Shown in pieces: positions 54,213 to 63,120 of a stretch of DNA of 64,000 bases; position 1 is the first letter of the stretch; each line of letters begins with the position of its first letter. The stretch covers positions 3,591-67,590 of the forward strand of contig CAZEZP010000095.1 in assembly GCA_964516435.1 (NCBI GenBank), in the 5' to 3' direction. The DNA is from HGW-17 sp964516435 (GTDB taxonomy: Bacteria; Myxococcota_A; Polyangia; HGW-17). The notes under the pieces were generated by a model. It saw nothing but the letters and a program-made list of their open reading frames with translations, made no database searches and was not told the origin of the DNA. Both the position numbers and the translations under genes were made by a program.

Positions 54213-54888
54213 ACTTTCCCAGTTTTCCGACCTCACCAACACCTTCACCCTGCTGGACGTGGTGGTGATGTTCGCCCTGAGTTTCGTCCTCACCCTGGCG
54301 CTGGGCATGGTCTACCGATGGACGCACCGAGGTGTCTCCTACTCCCAGACCTTCGTGCACACGCTGGTCATCATGGGCGTGACGGTCGGCTTCATCATGC
54401 TCATCGTCGGCTCCAACCTCGCCCGTGCCTTCACGCTCGTGGGTGCACTGTCCATCATCCGCTTCCGCAGCGCCGTGAAGGACCCGCGGGATCTGGCCTT
54501 CGTGTTCATGGCCATGGCCATCGGCATGGCCTGCGGGACGCGCTTCTACCTGCTGGCAGTCTTCGCCACCCTGTGCCTGGCCTGTGTGGTGGTGGTCCTG
54601 AACAAACTGGATCTCTTCGCCAAGGTCATCCGGGAGCGCATCCTCATCGTGCGCCTGCCGGCCGAGCAGGATTTCTATGCCACCTTCTCCGAACTGTTCC
54701 GCAAGACGCTCGACCGCTATTCCGTGATCTCCATCGAAACCGTACGCAACGAAACCCTGCAGGAAGTCGTCGCCTCCGTGGAACTGCGCCGCAGCGTCGA
54801 CCCGGGCGAATTCATCGAATCCATCCGGAAACTCAACGGCAACAACAAGGTGTCCCTCATCCTCGGCCAGCAGGAAATCGACCTGTAA
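54193..54888 (+). CDS. DUF4956 membrane protein
   Basis: Encodes 231 aa, overlapping the VTC gene by 20 bases. About four membrane helices in the first 140 residues include the family signature GALSIIRFRSAVKDPRDLAF. The C-terminal 90 residues are a cytoplasmic ferredoxin-like part (ERILIVRLPAEQDFYATFSE). DUF4956 proteins regularly follow VTC and CotH genes; a channel or exporter for the polymer product has been thought plausible but is unproven. Confidence 0.88.
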   Translation: MDTLTRELSQFSDLTNTFTLLDVVVMFALSFVLTLALGMVYRWTHRGVSYSQTFVHTLVIMGVTVGFIMLIVGSNLARAFTLVGALSIIRFRSAVKDPRDLAFVFMAMAIGMACGTRFYLLAVFATLCLACVVVVLNKLDLFAKVIRERILIVRLPAEQDFYATFSELFRKTLDRYSVISIETVRNETLQEVVASVELRRSVDPGEFIESIRKLNGNNKVSLILGQQEIDL

Positions 54889-54919
54889 ACCGTTTTTTCC
54901 CTTTCGCGGCCGGAGGATT

Positions 54920-55768
54920 TCACGGTTCCGGCCGGCACAGCAGCCTGCACAACTCGCGCTTGACCCGCCCCAGTTCGACCCCCGGCGTGGAAAAATCCGG
55001 ATCCGCGATCGTGAGGATGCGGGGCCAGCGGGAAAACGGCACGCGCCGCCACGGGCCTTCCCTTCCGTCGGGGCTCAGGTCGACGATGACGTCCGGCGCG
55101 GCCTCCACCAGCCGCTCCATGCCCATGGCGGGATAGGCGGCCGGCCCGTCCGGAAGGGCATTGCGCGCGCCGCACAGGCGCACGAGTTCATCCAGGTACG
55201 TGCCGGGGCCCGCTGCCACCAGGTGCTCCAGCCCCCCCGGCGAGCGCCCCAGTGTCACCAGCACCCGCAGAGAGCCCGCCGCGCAGGTTTCCGGGGCCAG
55301 TTGCTCCCGCAGCCGCCGCACGACGGCATCCGCCTGCCCGCTCGTGCCCGTGCGTTCGCCCAGGCGCCGGATGGAATCCATCACCTCGGCGATGGAGCGC
55401 GTGCGCAGTTCCAGGGCGTCGATGCCCAGGGCGTGCAGCCGGTCCGCCACGGGCTCGTGCAGTTCCGAAACCAGCACGAGATCCGGCTCCAGTCGGGCCA
55501 CGGCCTCCACATCCACGTCCAGAAACCCGCCCACGCGCGGCAGTTTTTTCACGGATTCCGGCTTTTCGTCATACTTGGTGACGCCCACCAAGCGCTCCCC
55601 GAGCCCCAGGGCGAAGGCCATCTGCGTAAGAGATGGCGACAGCGACACGATCCGGTTCGAGGAGGAAGTTGGCGTTCGCCGGCAGTTTCCCGCGAAGAAC
55701 AGAACGGCCACCGAAAGCGCGGCAATCACGAAAAATCGTGAAAAGACAAGGGCTTTTTCGGAATTCAT
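54920..55768 (-). CDS. BtuF-like periplasmic binding protein (cobalamin or iron-chelate type)
   Basis: Encodes 282 aa from the ATG at 55768 (GGAGG upstream). A signal with a possible lipobox (FFAGNC) leads into RIVSLSPSLTQMAFALGLGERLVGVTKYD, the typical opening of BtuF/FepB-type class III binding proteins. VEAVARLEPDLVLVSELHEP and AAPDVIVDLSPDG also fit. No permease or ATPase genes are beside it. It is convergent with the DUF4956 gene. Confidence 0.85.
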   Translation of the reverse strand: MNSEKALVFSRFFVIAALSVAVLFFAGNCRRTPTSSSNRIVSLSPSLTQMAFALGLGERLVGVTKYDEKPESVKKLPRVGGFLDVDVEAVARLEPDLVLVSELHEPVADRLHALGIDALELRTRSIAEVMDSIRRLGERTGTSGQADAVVRRLREQLAPETCAAGSLRVLVTLGRSPGGLEHLVAAGPGTYLDELVRLCGARNALPDGPAAYPAMGMERLVEAAPDVIVDLSPDGREGPWRRVPFSRWPRILTIADPDFSTPGVELGRVKRELCRLLCRPEP

Positions 55769-55857
55769 CCCCACGTCCTCCCCGTGAAAAAATCATCTTG
55801 CCAAGGAAGCGAAAAAAGGCTAGAACTTTTTTTGCCTCGCACGGCGAGGGCGAAGTT

Positions 55858-55933
55858 GCGGGATTAACTCAGTTGGCAGAGTGTCAGCTTCCCAAGCTGA
55901 ATGTCGCGGGTTCGAACCCCGTATCCCGCTCCA
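55858..55933 (+). tRNA. tRNA-Gly(CCC)
   Basis: A full cloverleaf can be folded: acceptor GCGGGAT/ATCCCGC, D arm ACTCAGTTGGCAGAGT, anticodon stem TCAGC/GCTGA with loop TTCCCAA (anticodon CCC), T arm GCGGG-TTCGAAC-CCCGT, discriminator T and encoded CCA (55931-55933). Confidence 0.96.
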
Positions 55934-56026
55934 AATTTAAGTAGTTGCAAGGGATGAAATTGTGGCGGAAAAGCCAGTCCGCCAAACCGGCTCCGAGAAG
56001 GCGAAGCGCCCTTCGCGCCGGGCGGC

Positions 56027-56473
56027 TCAGGTGCGAAGGCGCGCGAAATAGCGGTAGAAGCCCGCCAGAATCAACTGCATGCGGCTCATCTCTGGATGCC
56101 GGGCATGCTCCTTCTCGTAGTACATCTCCAGAAGTTCCAGTTCGCCGGGGTCCAGCCAGATTCCATGGCAGGACGGGCAGATGTCGATGACGATCCACTG
56201 GTTGAAGCCGTGCTCCTCCTTGGTCATGCGGGCTCCGCAGGAGGGACACGCGATGGCCTCCTCCTGCAACTGGCGCTCATGGTTGTACGCGAGCGCATCC
56301 TCGTTGAGCGCTGCCTGCAGTTCCTGGGAGTAGTCGATTTCCTGGGTCTGCTGGATGCGCTCCAGTTCGCCGGGATCCAGCCAGATTCCATGGCACTTCG
56401 GACAGACGTCCACTTCCACGTCGGCCTCCCAGATTTCCTTGACCAGTTCGACCTGATTATATGGGCATTTCAT
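56027..56473 (-). CDS. Tandem zf-TFIIB zinc-ribbon protein
   Basis: Encodes 148 aa with two zf-TFIIB units. The second is complete: CPSCGARMTKEEHG followed by DICPSCHGIWLDPGELE. The first starts MKCPYNQVELV, so the second Cys of its first pair is Asn, but its second pair (VCPKCHGIWLDPGEL) is intact. The family is widespread and poorly understood; binding of nucleic acid or protein is possible. The gene stands alone beside a tRNA. Confidence 0.85.
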   Translation of the reverse strand: MKCPYNQVELVKEIWEADVEVDVCPKCHGIWLDPGELERIQQTQEIDYSQELQAALNEDALAYNHERQLQEEAIACPSCGARMTKEEHGFNQWIVIDICPSCHGIWLDPGELELLEMYYEKEHARHPEMSRMQLILAGFYRYFARLRT

Positions 56474-56526
56474 GATGGATTCCTCTCTTCATTGCAATGA
56501 ATCATTTAATTATCGGATTTCATGCA

Positions 56527-58488
56527 TCAAAAGAAAAATGCCAGTCCCGCATGGAGCCAGAATCCGAACGTCTTGGCATGCTCGGCAGCGAAGAATTTCT
56601 CTCCCTCCCCAAAATCGAACCACTTCCAGAGGAAGTTGGCTTCCAGGCGAAACGCCGCCCGGCAGGAGGAATGCAGGCATGCTTCGAGACCGCCGAACCC
56701 GTTGAAGAAGAAGCCGACGGTCTGATAGGAATCGGCATCGATCGCCGTTTCCGTATTGTCGGGATTCAATTTCATCGACTCCACCCGCACGCGAATGACG
56801 CCGCCGACGCCCCCCCATCCCACATAGGGGCGCAGCCAGCCATTTCCCAGAAGTCGGGCATAGCGCCCGAAGAACTGAGATCCGCGATGAGACTCGATGG
56901 AATACGCCTTGGGGTCGATCCGGGCGTCCTCGTAGGAAACCTTGTCGACGAAGTTGAGGAGAACCCCCACCGACGCGCGCTGCCTGCGATTCCAGAGCAG
57001 ACCCGCCTCCATGGAAAAGGAAGCATCATTAGCGCCCTGCCCCAACTTCCACAACACCGCGTTGCGCTCGGTCATCGTCCCGTCGGGCAGGCCCAGCCAC
57101 TGCCGCCCCGCCGAGGGAGAGAGGAAAATGCGCCAGGTGCGCGCACCGGAAGGCTTTTCCGGCGTTTTCTCCTTCTGTGGCGCTGCCGTGCCCGCATTTC
57201 CTGCCGGATTCGGCACCGGCGCATCGCCCGGCTTTCCGGCATCGCCCGGCTTCCCAGCATCCCCGGACGGTTCCGGCGCCTTTTCCGGCGGCAACTGGAT
57301 TTCCTGCGGCTTCTCGCGGCCCCAGGCGGCCAGTTCATTGCCCGCGGCATCCCGCGCCTCGATGTGATAGGCCATCTTGCGGAACTGCACGCGCGTCCCC
57401 GGCAGCACGGTCACGAAACGGCGCTTTCCCATTCGTTCCATCGCCTCTTCCTGCGCGGCGCCATCGTCGAATCGCACCACCAGCACCACCCGGTCCACCC
57501 CCTTGAGATCGTCCGACAGCCGGCAGGAAAGCACCAGGTCCTCGCCACGCACGGCCGTCTGCGGCGGTGCGTGCTCCACGGGCACAGCGGGGTTCGCCTC
57601 CGGTTCCGGCGGCAGTTTTCCGCTCTCCTCCAGTTTCCGGATGCGCAGCAGTCGTTCCCGTTCGGCCTGCAGCCGCGCGAAATATTCCGCGGAAACCTTC
57701 TGGAAGAATTCCAACAGCGCCGCGTCGGAAAAAGCCTCGGGCAGGGTGGCCGTGGGCCGCACCCGCAGCACCTGCTGGAAACTTTCCTGGGACGCCTGCG
57801 CGTTTCCCAGTCGGAACTCCACGATTCCCATGTGCAGTTGCAATTCCACGCCGGAATCCGACGACAGGCAGAGCGAACGCTGGGCCGGCGTGGCGCCGCC
57901 AAGCGATCCGAACGCTTCCGACAGCAGGGAGCGGGCTCGGGTCCAGTTCTTGTCCTGCATGGCCTTTTTGACCCGCGAAAGCGCTTCCTTCAGGCTCTTG
58001 ACCACCACGTCGGGACAGGCGTCCGCGTTTTCCACCGGGGCCACGGGGACGGCTTCCTCGGCAATCTGCACGCGATCCGCAAGTCCCTTGATCTCCTCCA
58101 GGCGCTTGCGCACGGCCGGCTTGATCTCCTCGGCCTCGGGACTCTCATAGGCCAGGATGAGCCCGTAGCTTTCCCGCGCGCGGGAATACACGCCCGCCTG
58201 GTCGTAGGACTGGGCCAGTTTGTAGCGGGCGTTGAGGCTGTAGGGCACGAACCGCAGCACGCACTCGAAGCTTTCGGCCGCCTTGAGATAATCCCTGCTG
58301 GAAAAATACATGCCCCCCGTCTTGAAATAGCGGCGCGCGATTTCCGTGTTCCTGTCGTTGTCGTCGGTCACGCTGGGGCAGTGCATCTTCTCGGCATGGG
58401 CCTGTCTCGGCATCGCGCCAATAGCCAGCACCGCCAAAATCCATGCAGCGGCATACATTCGACAAGCAACTTGAAAGAATGGATTCAT
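56527..58488 (-). CDS. TPR protein with C-terminal outer-membrane barrel
   Basis: Encodes 653 aa from the ATG at 58488. A signal peptide (ILAVLAIGAMPRQAHA) is followed by TPR repeats (RYFKTGGMYFSSRDYLKAAESF, YKLAQSYDQAGVYSRARESY) to about residue 280. Then come a beta-sandwich region, a Pro/Gly-rich linker (GDAGKPGDAGKPGDAPVPNP) and a barrel-like domain with aromatic strands ending in GFWLHAGLAFFF, a typical outer-membrane terminal strand. This layout recalls myxobacterial envelope machinery. Function unknown. Confidence 0.8.
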   Translation of the reverse strand: MNPFFQVACRMYAAAWILAVLAIGAMPRQAHAEKMHCPSVTDDNDRNTEIARRYFKTGGMYFSSRDYLKAAESFECVLRFVPYSLNARYKLAQSYDQAGVYSRARESYGLILAYESPEAEEIKPAVRKRLEEIKGLADRVQIAEEAVPVAPVENADACPDVVVKSLKEALSRVKKAMQDKNWTRARSLLSEAFGSLGGATPAQRSLCLSSDSGVELQLHMGIVEFRLGNAQASQESFQQVLRVRPTATLPEAFSDAALLEFFQKVSAEYFARLQAERERLLRIRKLEESGKLPPEPEANPAVPVEHAPPQTAVRGEDLVLSCRLSDDLKGVDRVVLVVRFDDGAAQEEAMERMGKRRFVTVLPGTRVQFRKMAYHIEARDAAGNELAAWGREKPQEIQLPPEKAPEPSGDAGKPGDAGKPGDAPVPNPAGNAGTAAPQKEKTPEKPSGARTWRIFLSPSAGRQWLGLPDGTMTERNAVLWKLGQGANDASFSMEAGLLWNRRQRASVGVLLNFVDKVSYEDARIDPKAYSIESHRGSQFFGRYARLLGNGWLRPYVGWGGVGGVIRVRVESMKLNPDNTETAIDADSYQTVGFFFNGFGGLEACLHSSCRAAFRLEANFLWKWFDFGEGEKFFAAEHAKTFGFWLHAGLAFFF

Positions 58489-58541
58489 TGAATTTTTTCC
58501 TTCATGCACAGCATGGGCAACCAATAAAACTTATTGAAATT

Positions 58542-59129
58542 TTATTTCCCCAACGAGCAAACCCCCAAGGGAACCTTTTGACCTTGCAGGTTGATATAAC
58601 TCCACCCTTCCTGGTGCACGCAAACTGCACCACTAGAAATACAATCATCCGACAACGAACACAAACTGCGACAAATCATATTGCTACAGACCGGATTGGG
58701 GATGACCTGTGGATTGCAATCCCTTGACATGCTGCAGGAAATTTTATTTTCCACCGTCTCACAGACGGGCTTTTCCCAAGAAGGTTCATAAAAGCACTGC
58801 TTGCTACCCTGGCAAGCATGTCCATCGTCTTTGCCCAAGGGATCACATTCGCTCGGCAGCACTTGGTTGTTGGTGTTGTTGGAAGACACACACGACGTAG
58901 TATCCCACTGGCACGTCTGTGGGCTGCAACCGGCCGCTCCCCCTGAATATCCCCGGCTCAGACAGAGCTGCGCCGCCTCATCGGGTGTGAACATGCCGGG
59001 CTCGCATTCCTCGCCGGGTTCCAGTTTTCCGTTTGGACAAGGATACACATAGGCTTCCGTCTGGCATCCAATCAAAAGGAAAGAAACGAACCAGAATCCC
59101 CTTCCCGCCCATTGTCGAATCCGCTGCAT
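58542..59129 (-). CDS. Cys-rich lipoprotein
   Basis: Encodes 195 aa. MQRIRQWAGRGFWFVSFLLI followed by GC gives the signal and lipobox. The mature part has about 18 Cys, spaced in short loops (YPCPNGKLEPGEECEPG, ACQGSKQCFYEPSWEKPVC), and an Asn-rich linker (SSNNTNNQ) typical of Myxococcota-type lipoproteins. Function unknown. Codon use is less GC-rich than neighbours. Confidence 0.72.
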   Translation of the reverse strand: MQRIRQWAGRGFWFVSFLLIGCQTEAYVYPCPNGKLEPGEECEPGMFTPDEAAQLCLSRGYSGGAAGCSPQTCQWDTTSCVSSNNTNNQVLPSECDPLGKDDGHACQGSKQCFYEPSWEKPVCETVENKISCSMSRDCNPQVIPNPVCSNMICRSLCSLSDDCISSGAVCVHQEGWSYINLQGQKVPLGVCSLGK

Positions 59130-59307
59130 GGTGGCATTCCTCCCGACGCCAGAGAAAATAAACGATTCGCCGGCGTTTGCAACCTCGATTTCCGGGAAAC
59201 CGGAATGTCCGGAAATTCCGGTTCTTTCCGCAGGTTTTGCTTTTCGCCGAAAACGCACTACCATGGGCGCGCGAAAGGAGTTTTTTCCTTTCCGCCCGAG
59301 GTTTTCG

Positions 59308-60924
59308 ATGCTCGTGCTGTCCCCTGGATTCCTGCGCCACGTCTTCTTCGAGGAAGTCGTCGCTTCGGCCGCTCCTCTGTCCGAGCCTGGAACGGCGCTG
59401 GAGCGGCACATGGGCGCCTTCCTGCCGGGCGACGAGGAGCGCCTGTGCGCCTTCTGGAACGACACGGACGCCCTGCGCGCCTGGATGAAGCGCCACGATG
59501 CGCGCGTGCTCGAAGGTCACCTGCGCAACCTGCAGGTCCGCTTCCTCGACGCGGATCCGTCCGCCTGGGGACCGGTGGAACTGGCCCGCCTGCACTCCGT
59601 GGCCGCCAGCACGAAGTGGATCCTGGAAAATGCCGCCGTCTGCCGGACGCTGGATGAACCGGCCATGGAAAGAGCCACGGCCGCCCTGCGCCACGTCCTG
59701 GACATCCTTTCGCCCCACTGCGCCGGCGCGGGCTTCCACCTGAGCGCCACACCCGGCTCTCCTCTGGAGCAGGCCCGAGCACGCCTGAAGGACGCCAATG
59801 GGCGCTGGATGGAACTGGAACGACGCCAGCGGGCGGAAACGGCGGCCCGACTGGGCATCGAGCCCGTCCGGCTGAAGAGCGACGTGACCCTGCCGGCGGG
59901 AGATCCCCGGCTGGAAACTTTCCGCACGCTCCCGGAAATGCGCGAGGTGGAAACCTCCGTGCATCAGGTCCGCTTCCGCTTCACCGTTTCGGGCGAGGCC
60001 CGCGCGGCGCACGATGCAATGATCCAGGCCCGCCGCGACTGCCTGGAACTGGAAAATGCCGGGATTGCCGATCTCCAGGAACGATTGCGGCCTCACCGGG
60101 ATGGATTGAAGAACGCCCTGGCCGCAGCCGGAAAAATCGATATCCACTTCGTCCGGGCCCGCTGGGCCGAAGCGCACGATGCCTGCCGCCCCGAAATCGC
60201 ATCCGACGGCATCATCACGGCCGCCGGCGCCGCGCATCCCCACATCGAGAGGCAGGTGGCGCGCCTCGGCCGGCGCTACCAGAGACTCGATTTTCGCCTG
60301 GTCCCTCCGCTTTCGAGCCTCACCGGGGCCAACATGGGGGGCAAGACCGCCTTCCTGCGCACAGTGGGGCTGTTCCAGGTCCTCTTCCAGAAGGGGCATT
60401 TCCTTCCGGCGAAGCGTTTCTCGGGCATCCTCGTGCGTTCCATGGCCTGGATCGGCGCCGCGCCCGACGCCCCGCAACTGGGGCTCTCGAGCTTCGGGCG
60501 GGAATGCAGCGAACTGGCCGCCGCGTTCGGGCAACCGGGTCCCCGCCTGTGGCTGATCGACGAATTCGCCCGCAGCACCTCGGTCGAGGAAGGACTGGCA
60601 CTCACCGGAGCGCTCATGGATGCACTCTGTGTAGCCGGCCCCCCCAACCACCACATCTTCGCGGGGCACATCCGGCGCCCGCCGGTCCGCACGGCCACGG
60701 CCTTCCACCTGCACACGGGGGGCCTCGATTTCGACGCCTACCAGAAACACGCCGCATCCATGGAACCGGCGCAGGCGCTGGCCGCATCCATGGACTATGG
60801 CATCCACGAGGGCACGAGCGATTCTTCCGATGCCCTGCGCATCGCCAGAGCGCTGGGGCTTCCAGCCGGCATCCTGGAAGCGGCCGAACGGCTCCTTCAC
60901 GAGGACCGCAACCCCGCGAGATGA
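59308..60924 (+). CDS. Short MutS-family ATPase, not a mismatch-repair MutS
   Basis: Encodes 538 aa from the ATG at 59308 (GAGG upstream); upstream ATGs at 59128 and 59263 lack good binding sites. The MutS ATPase is clear: Walker A TGANMGGKTAFLRTV (339-353), Walker B LWLIDEFARSTSVEEG (414 onward). DYGIHEGTSDSSDALRIA near the end replaces the usual SYGI-type segment. The mismatch-recognition and connector domains are absent. It resembles MutS-like proteins such as the lysine 5,6-aminomutase reactivase ATPase (KamC-type), but no aminomutase is present to support it. Confidence 0.78.
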   Translation: MLVLSPGFLRHVFFEEVVASAAPLSEPGTALERHMGAFLPGDEERLCAFWNDTDALRAWMKRHDARVLEGHLRNLQVRFLDADPSAWGPVELARLHSVAASTKWILENAAVCRTLDEPAMERATAALRHVLDILSPHCAGAGFHLSATPGSPLEQARARLKDANGRWMELERRQRAETAARLGIEPVRLKSDVTLPAGDPRLETFRTLPEMREVETSVHQVRFRFTVSGEARAAHDAMIQARRDCLELENAGIADLQERLRPHRDGLKNALAAAGKIDIHFVRARWAEAHDACRPEIASDGIITAAGAAHPHIERQVARLGRRYQRLDFRLVPPLSSLTGANMGGKTAFLRTVGLFQVLFQKGHFLPAKRFSGILVRSMAWIGAAPDAPQLGLSSFGRECSELAAAFGQPGPRLWLIDEFARSTSVEEGLALTGALMDALCVAGPPNHHIFAGHIRRPPVRTATAFHLHTGGLDFDAYQKHAASMEPAQALAASMDYGIHEGTSDSSDALRIARALGLPAGILEAAERLLHEDRNPAR

Positions 60925-61102
60925 CGGAAACCTCTGCATTTTTCGGAGATTTTTCCAGAAACGACGAAAATTTGGAAAATCTTGTTGATTGGCAATTTTC
61001 ACCGTGTTATGGTCCCGCCTGACTCAAATCGGACATGAGCTGGTTCGCATCATGTCCAAGGGACATAACGAACGTTCTGAATCAGTCGAGAGAGGTTCGC
61101 AG

Positions 61103-62029
61103 ATGAAAACATGGGCCATGGTTCTTTCTGCCTTGTTCGTGACGTGGACCCTTCCGGGCGTTCCAACTGTACACGCCCGGGCAGCCGCCGATGACGAGAT
61201 CATCATGGAAGAGGACGACGCCGGAAAAACGGAGGATGCTGGAAAGACCGATGATGCCGGCGCCACGGACACGGGCACGGACACAGCCACGGACACCACG
61301 TCATCCCCGGATGCGGCAGCCATGGATGAAAAGGATGACAAGGCCGGAAAACTGGACGAGAATGCCGCCCGCTCGTACTGGGCGGACATCAAGGTGGTTC
61401 CCCGCAAGCTCATCCTCAAGCAGAACCGTATGGAACTGATTCCCTACATGGGAACCACGCTCAATGACAACCTGATCCGGCACATCGCGCTCGGCGGCGA
61501 GTTCGGCTACTACATGTCCGATGCGATGAGCGTCGGCATCGGTGGCCACATCTACACCAAGCAGCAGACTGATCGCGCGTACCTCACCGGTCTGCAGCAG
61601 CGCGTCCTGCCCACGCTCAACCAGTACCTGTATACGGTCACCCTCAACGTGAACTACGAGGCCGCCTACGGGAAAATGGCAGTCCACAACAAGAAAATCC
61701 TGCAGTGGGGCATCTTCCTGTCCGGCGGCGTCGGCATGACCGGCACGGAAGTCATTCCCCGCAACGCCGCCCATGAACCCTGGACCAACAACAACATCAC
61801 CATCCAGGTGGGCGTCGGATTCCGCGTGTTCATCAACCAGTGGCTCACCCTGTGGGGCGGCGTGCGCAACTACATGATGATGGATAAGTTCGAAAACTCC
61901 AGCCGCACCCAGATTTCGGCTTCCGAAGCCGAAAAGGACGCGGCGTCCCGTTTCATCAACAACGTGCTGTTTCAAGTGGGCGTGTCGTTGTTCTTCCCCA
62001 CCAGTTTTGAATACACCACCTTCAAATAA
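61103..62029 (+). CDS. Outer-membrane beta-barrel protein (Myxococcota type)
   Basis: Encodes 308 aa; GAGAGAGG precedes the ATG at 61103. A signal peptide (LPGVPTVHARA) is followed by an acidic Asp/Thr-rich linker (about 30-80) and then barrel strands (MELIPYMGTTLNDNLIRHIALGGEFGYYM, ILQWGIFLSGGVG, VLFQVGVSLFFP). It resembles the OMP_myx family described from myxobacteria. Followed 22 bp later by a second such gene. Confidence 0.82.
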   Translation: MKTWAMVLSALFVTWTLPGVPTVHARAAADDEIIMEEDDAGKTEDAGKTDDAGATDTGTDTATDTTSSPDAAAMDEKDDKAGKLDENAARSYWADIKVVPRKLILKQNRMELIPYMGTTLNDNLIRHIALGGEFGYYMSDAMSVGIGGHIYTKQQTDRAYLTGLQQRVLPTLNQYLYTVTLNVNYEAAYGKMAVHNKKILQWGIFLSGGVGMTGTEVIPRNAAHEPWTNNNITIQVGVGFRVFINQWLTLWGGVRNYMMMDKFENSSRTQISASEAEKDAASRFINNVLFQVGVSLFFPTSFEYTTFK

Positions 62030-62050
62030 ACCACGAGGCGGAGTCGGATA

Positions 62051-62941
62051 ATGAAGAAACTGTTGCATTTCCTCCTCTTTGCAAGCGTTCTCGGCACGAC
62101 GGTTCCAGCTTTTTCCGTGGAGCGCGGCGATCCCCTCAAAGGGCAGCCGGCCGTCCGCAAACGCATCCTGTATCTGCCCGAGCGTTTCGAGGTGACGCCT
62201 TCCTTCGGCGTTTCCTTCCTGCAGGACTACAAGCATTCGTTCCTGGTGGGACTAAAGGCCGAATATCATCTCAATGATTACCTGTCCTTCGGATTTTCGG
62301 GGCATTTCTCCCCCTTCTCCATGAATACCGGCCTGACCGACGAGATTCTCGCAACGCTGCCGAGCCAACTGGAAGAAGACACCTGGGTGAACCCCACGCC
62401 ATCGAAGGATGCCATGAAGAGTGCGCTCAACGAGATCAAGCTCGTCATGGGTCCGCACATCGCCTATACGCCGGCGTTCGGCAAAATGGGCCTCTTCTCC
62501 ACCGTGTTCTTCAATTTCGACGTGTATTTCTTCGGTGGACTGGGCATCATCATGTTCGAGCCGGGCGATCTGAGCCCCTACACCGACACGCCACAGGAAT
62601 ACAGCCAGGCCGTGACCGCCGGCAATGCCGGACACAAACTCCACATCATTGTCGAGGAAGAGAACGGCGGCTGGCGCTTCGGCCCGCAGGCGGGACTCGG
62701 GCTGCACATCTACCTCAACGAATGGATGGCCATCAACACCGAATTCCGCTGGATGTACATCAAGCGCAACGCAGCCGGCTTCGACCGCAACGGCGACCGT
62801 GTCTACGCAGACATCGATGCCGAAAACATGACGCGCGACTGGGTCATCGTGAATGCCAAGGACGAAAGTTGGGAAAACACGATGTTCTTCCACTTCGGCC
62901 TTTCGATGTTCCTGCCCCAGTTCGCTCCCCGCTCCAACTGA
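62051..62941 (+). CDS. Outer-membrane beta-barrel protein, partner of the preceding gene
   Basis: Encodes 296 aa. Signal peptide LLFASVLGTTVPAFS, then barrel strands (FEVTPSFGVSFLQDYKHSFLVGLKAEYHL, GLGIIMFEP, FGPQAGLGLHIYLNEW, FHFGLSMFLPQF). It shares the layout of the upstream protein (NQWLTLWGGVRN versus NEWMAINTEFRW), so the two are diverged paralogues and probably form one complex, as paired barrels do in myxobacterial gliding and secretion loci. Confidence 0.82.
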   Translation: MKKLLHFLLFASVLGTTVPAFSVERGDPLKGQPAVRKRILYLPERFEVTPSFGVSFLQDYKHSFLVGLKAEYHLNDYLSFGFSGHFSPFSMNTGLTDEILATLPSQLEEDTWVNPTPSKDAMKSALNEIKLVMGPHIAYTPAFGKMGLFSTVFFNFDVYFFGGLGIIMFEPGDLSPYTDTPQEYSQAVTAGNAGHKLHIIVEEENGGWRFGPQAGLGLHIYLNEWMAINTEFRWMYIKRNAAGFDRNGDRVYADIDAENMTRDWVIVNAKDESWENTMFFHFGLSMFLPQFAPRSN

Positions 62942-63120
62942 TTCCCCGCCTTTTCCTTACCAATTCAAAGCCTGAAAATACGGCACTGCCTCTTTTTGTG
63001 GCGCAATTCCATTCGCCGGCGAAAGGGTACAACGCGGCCGCTTCATGCAGGGCAGTCAAATTTCCCGTTGTCTTCCCGCGAAAAGTACGATATGCCCTAT
63101 GGCATGGCAGTGGGAGCATG

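Noticed and set aside
59308..60924. Mismatch-repair protein MutS
   Set aside because: Mismatch-binding and connector domains are missing; only the ATPase is shared.
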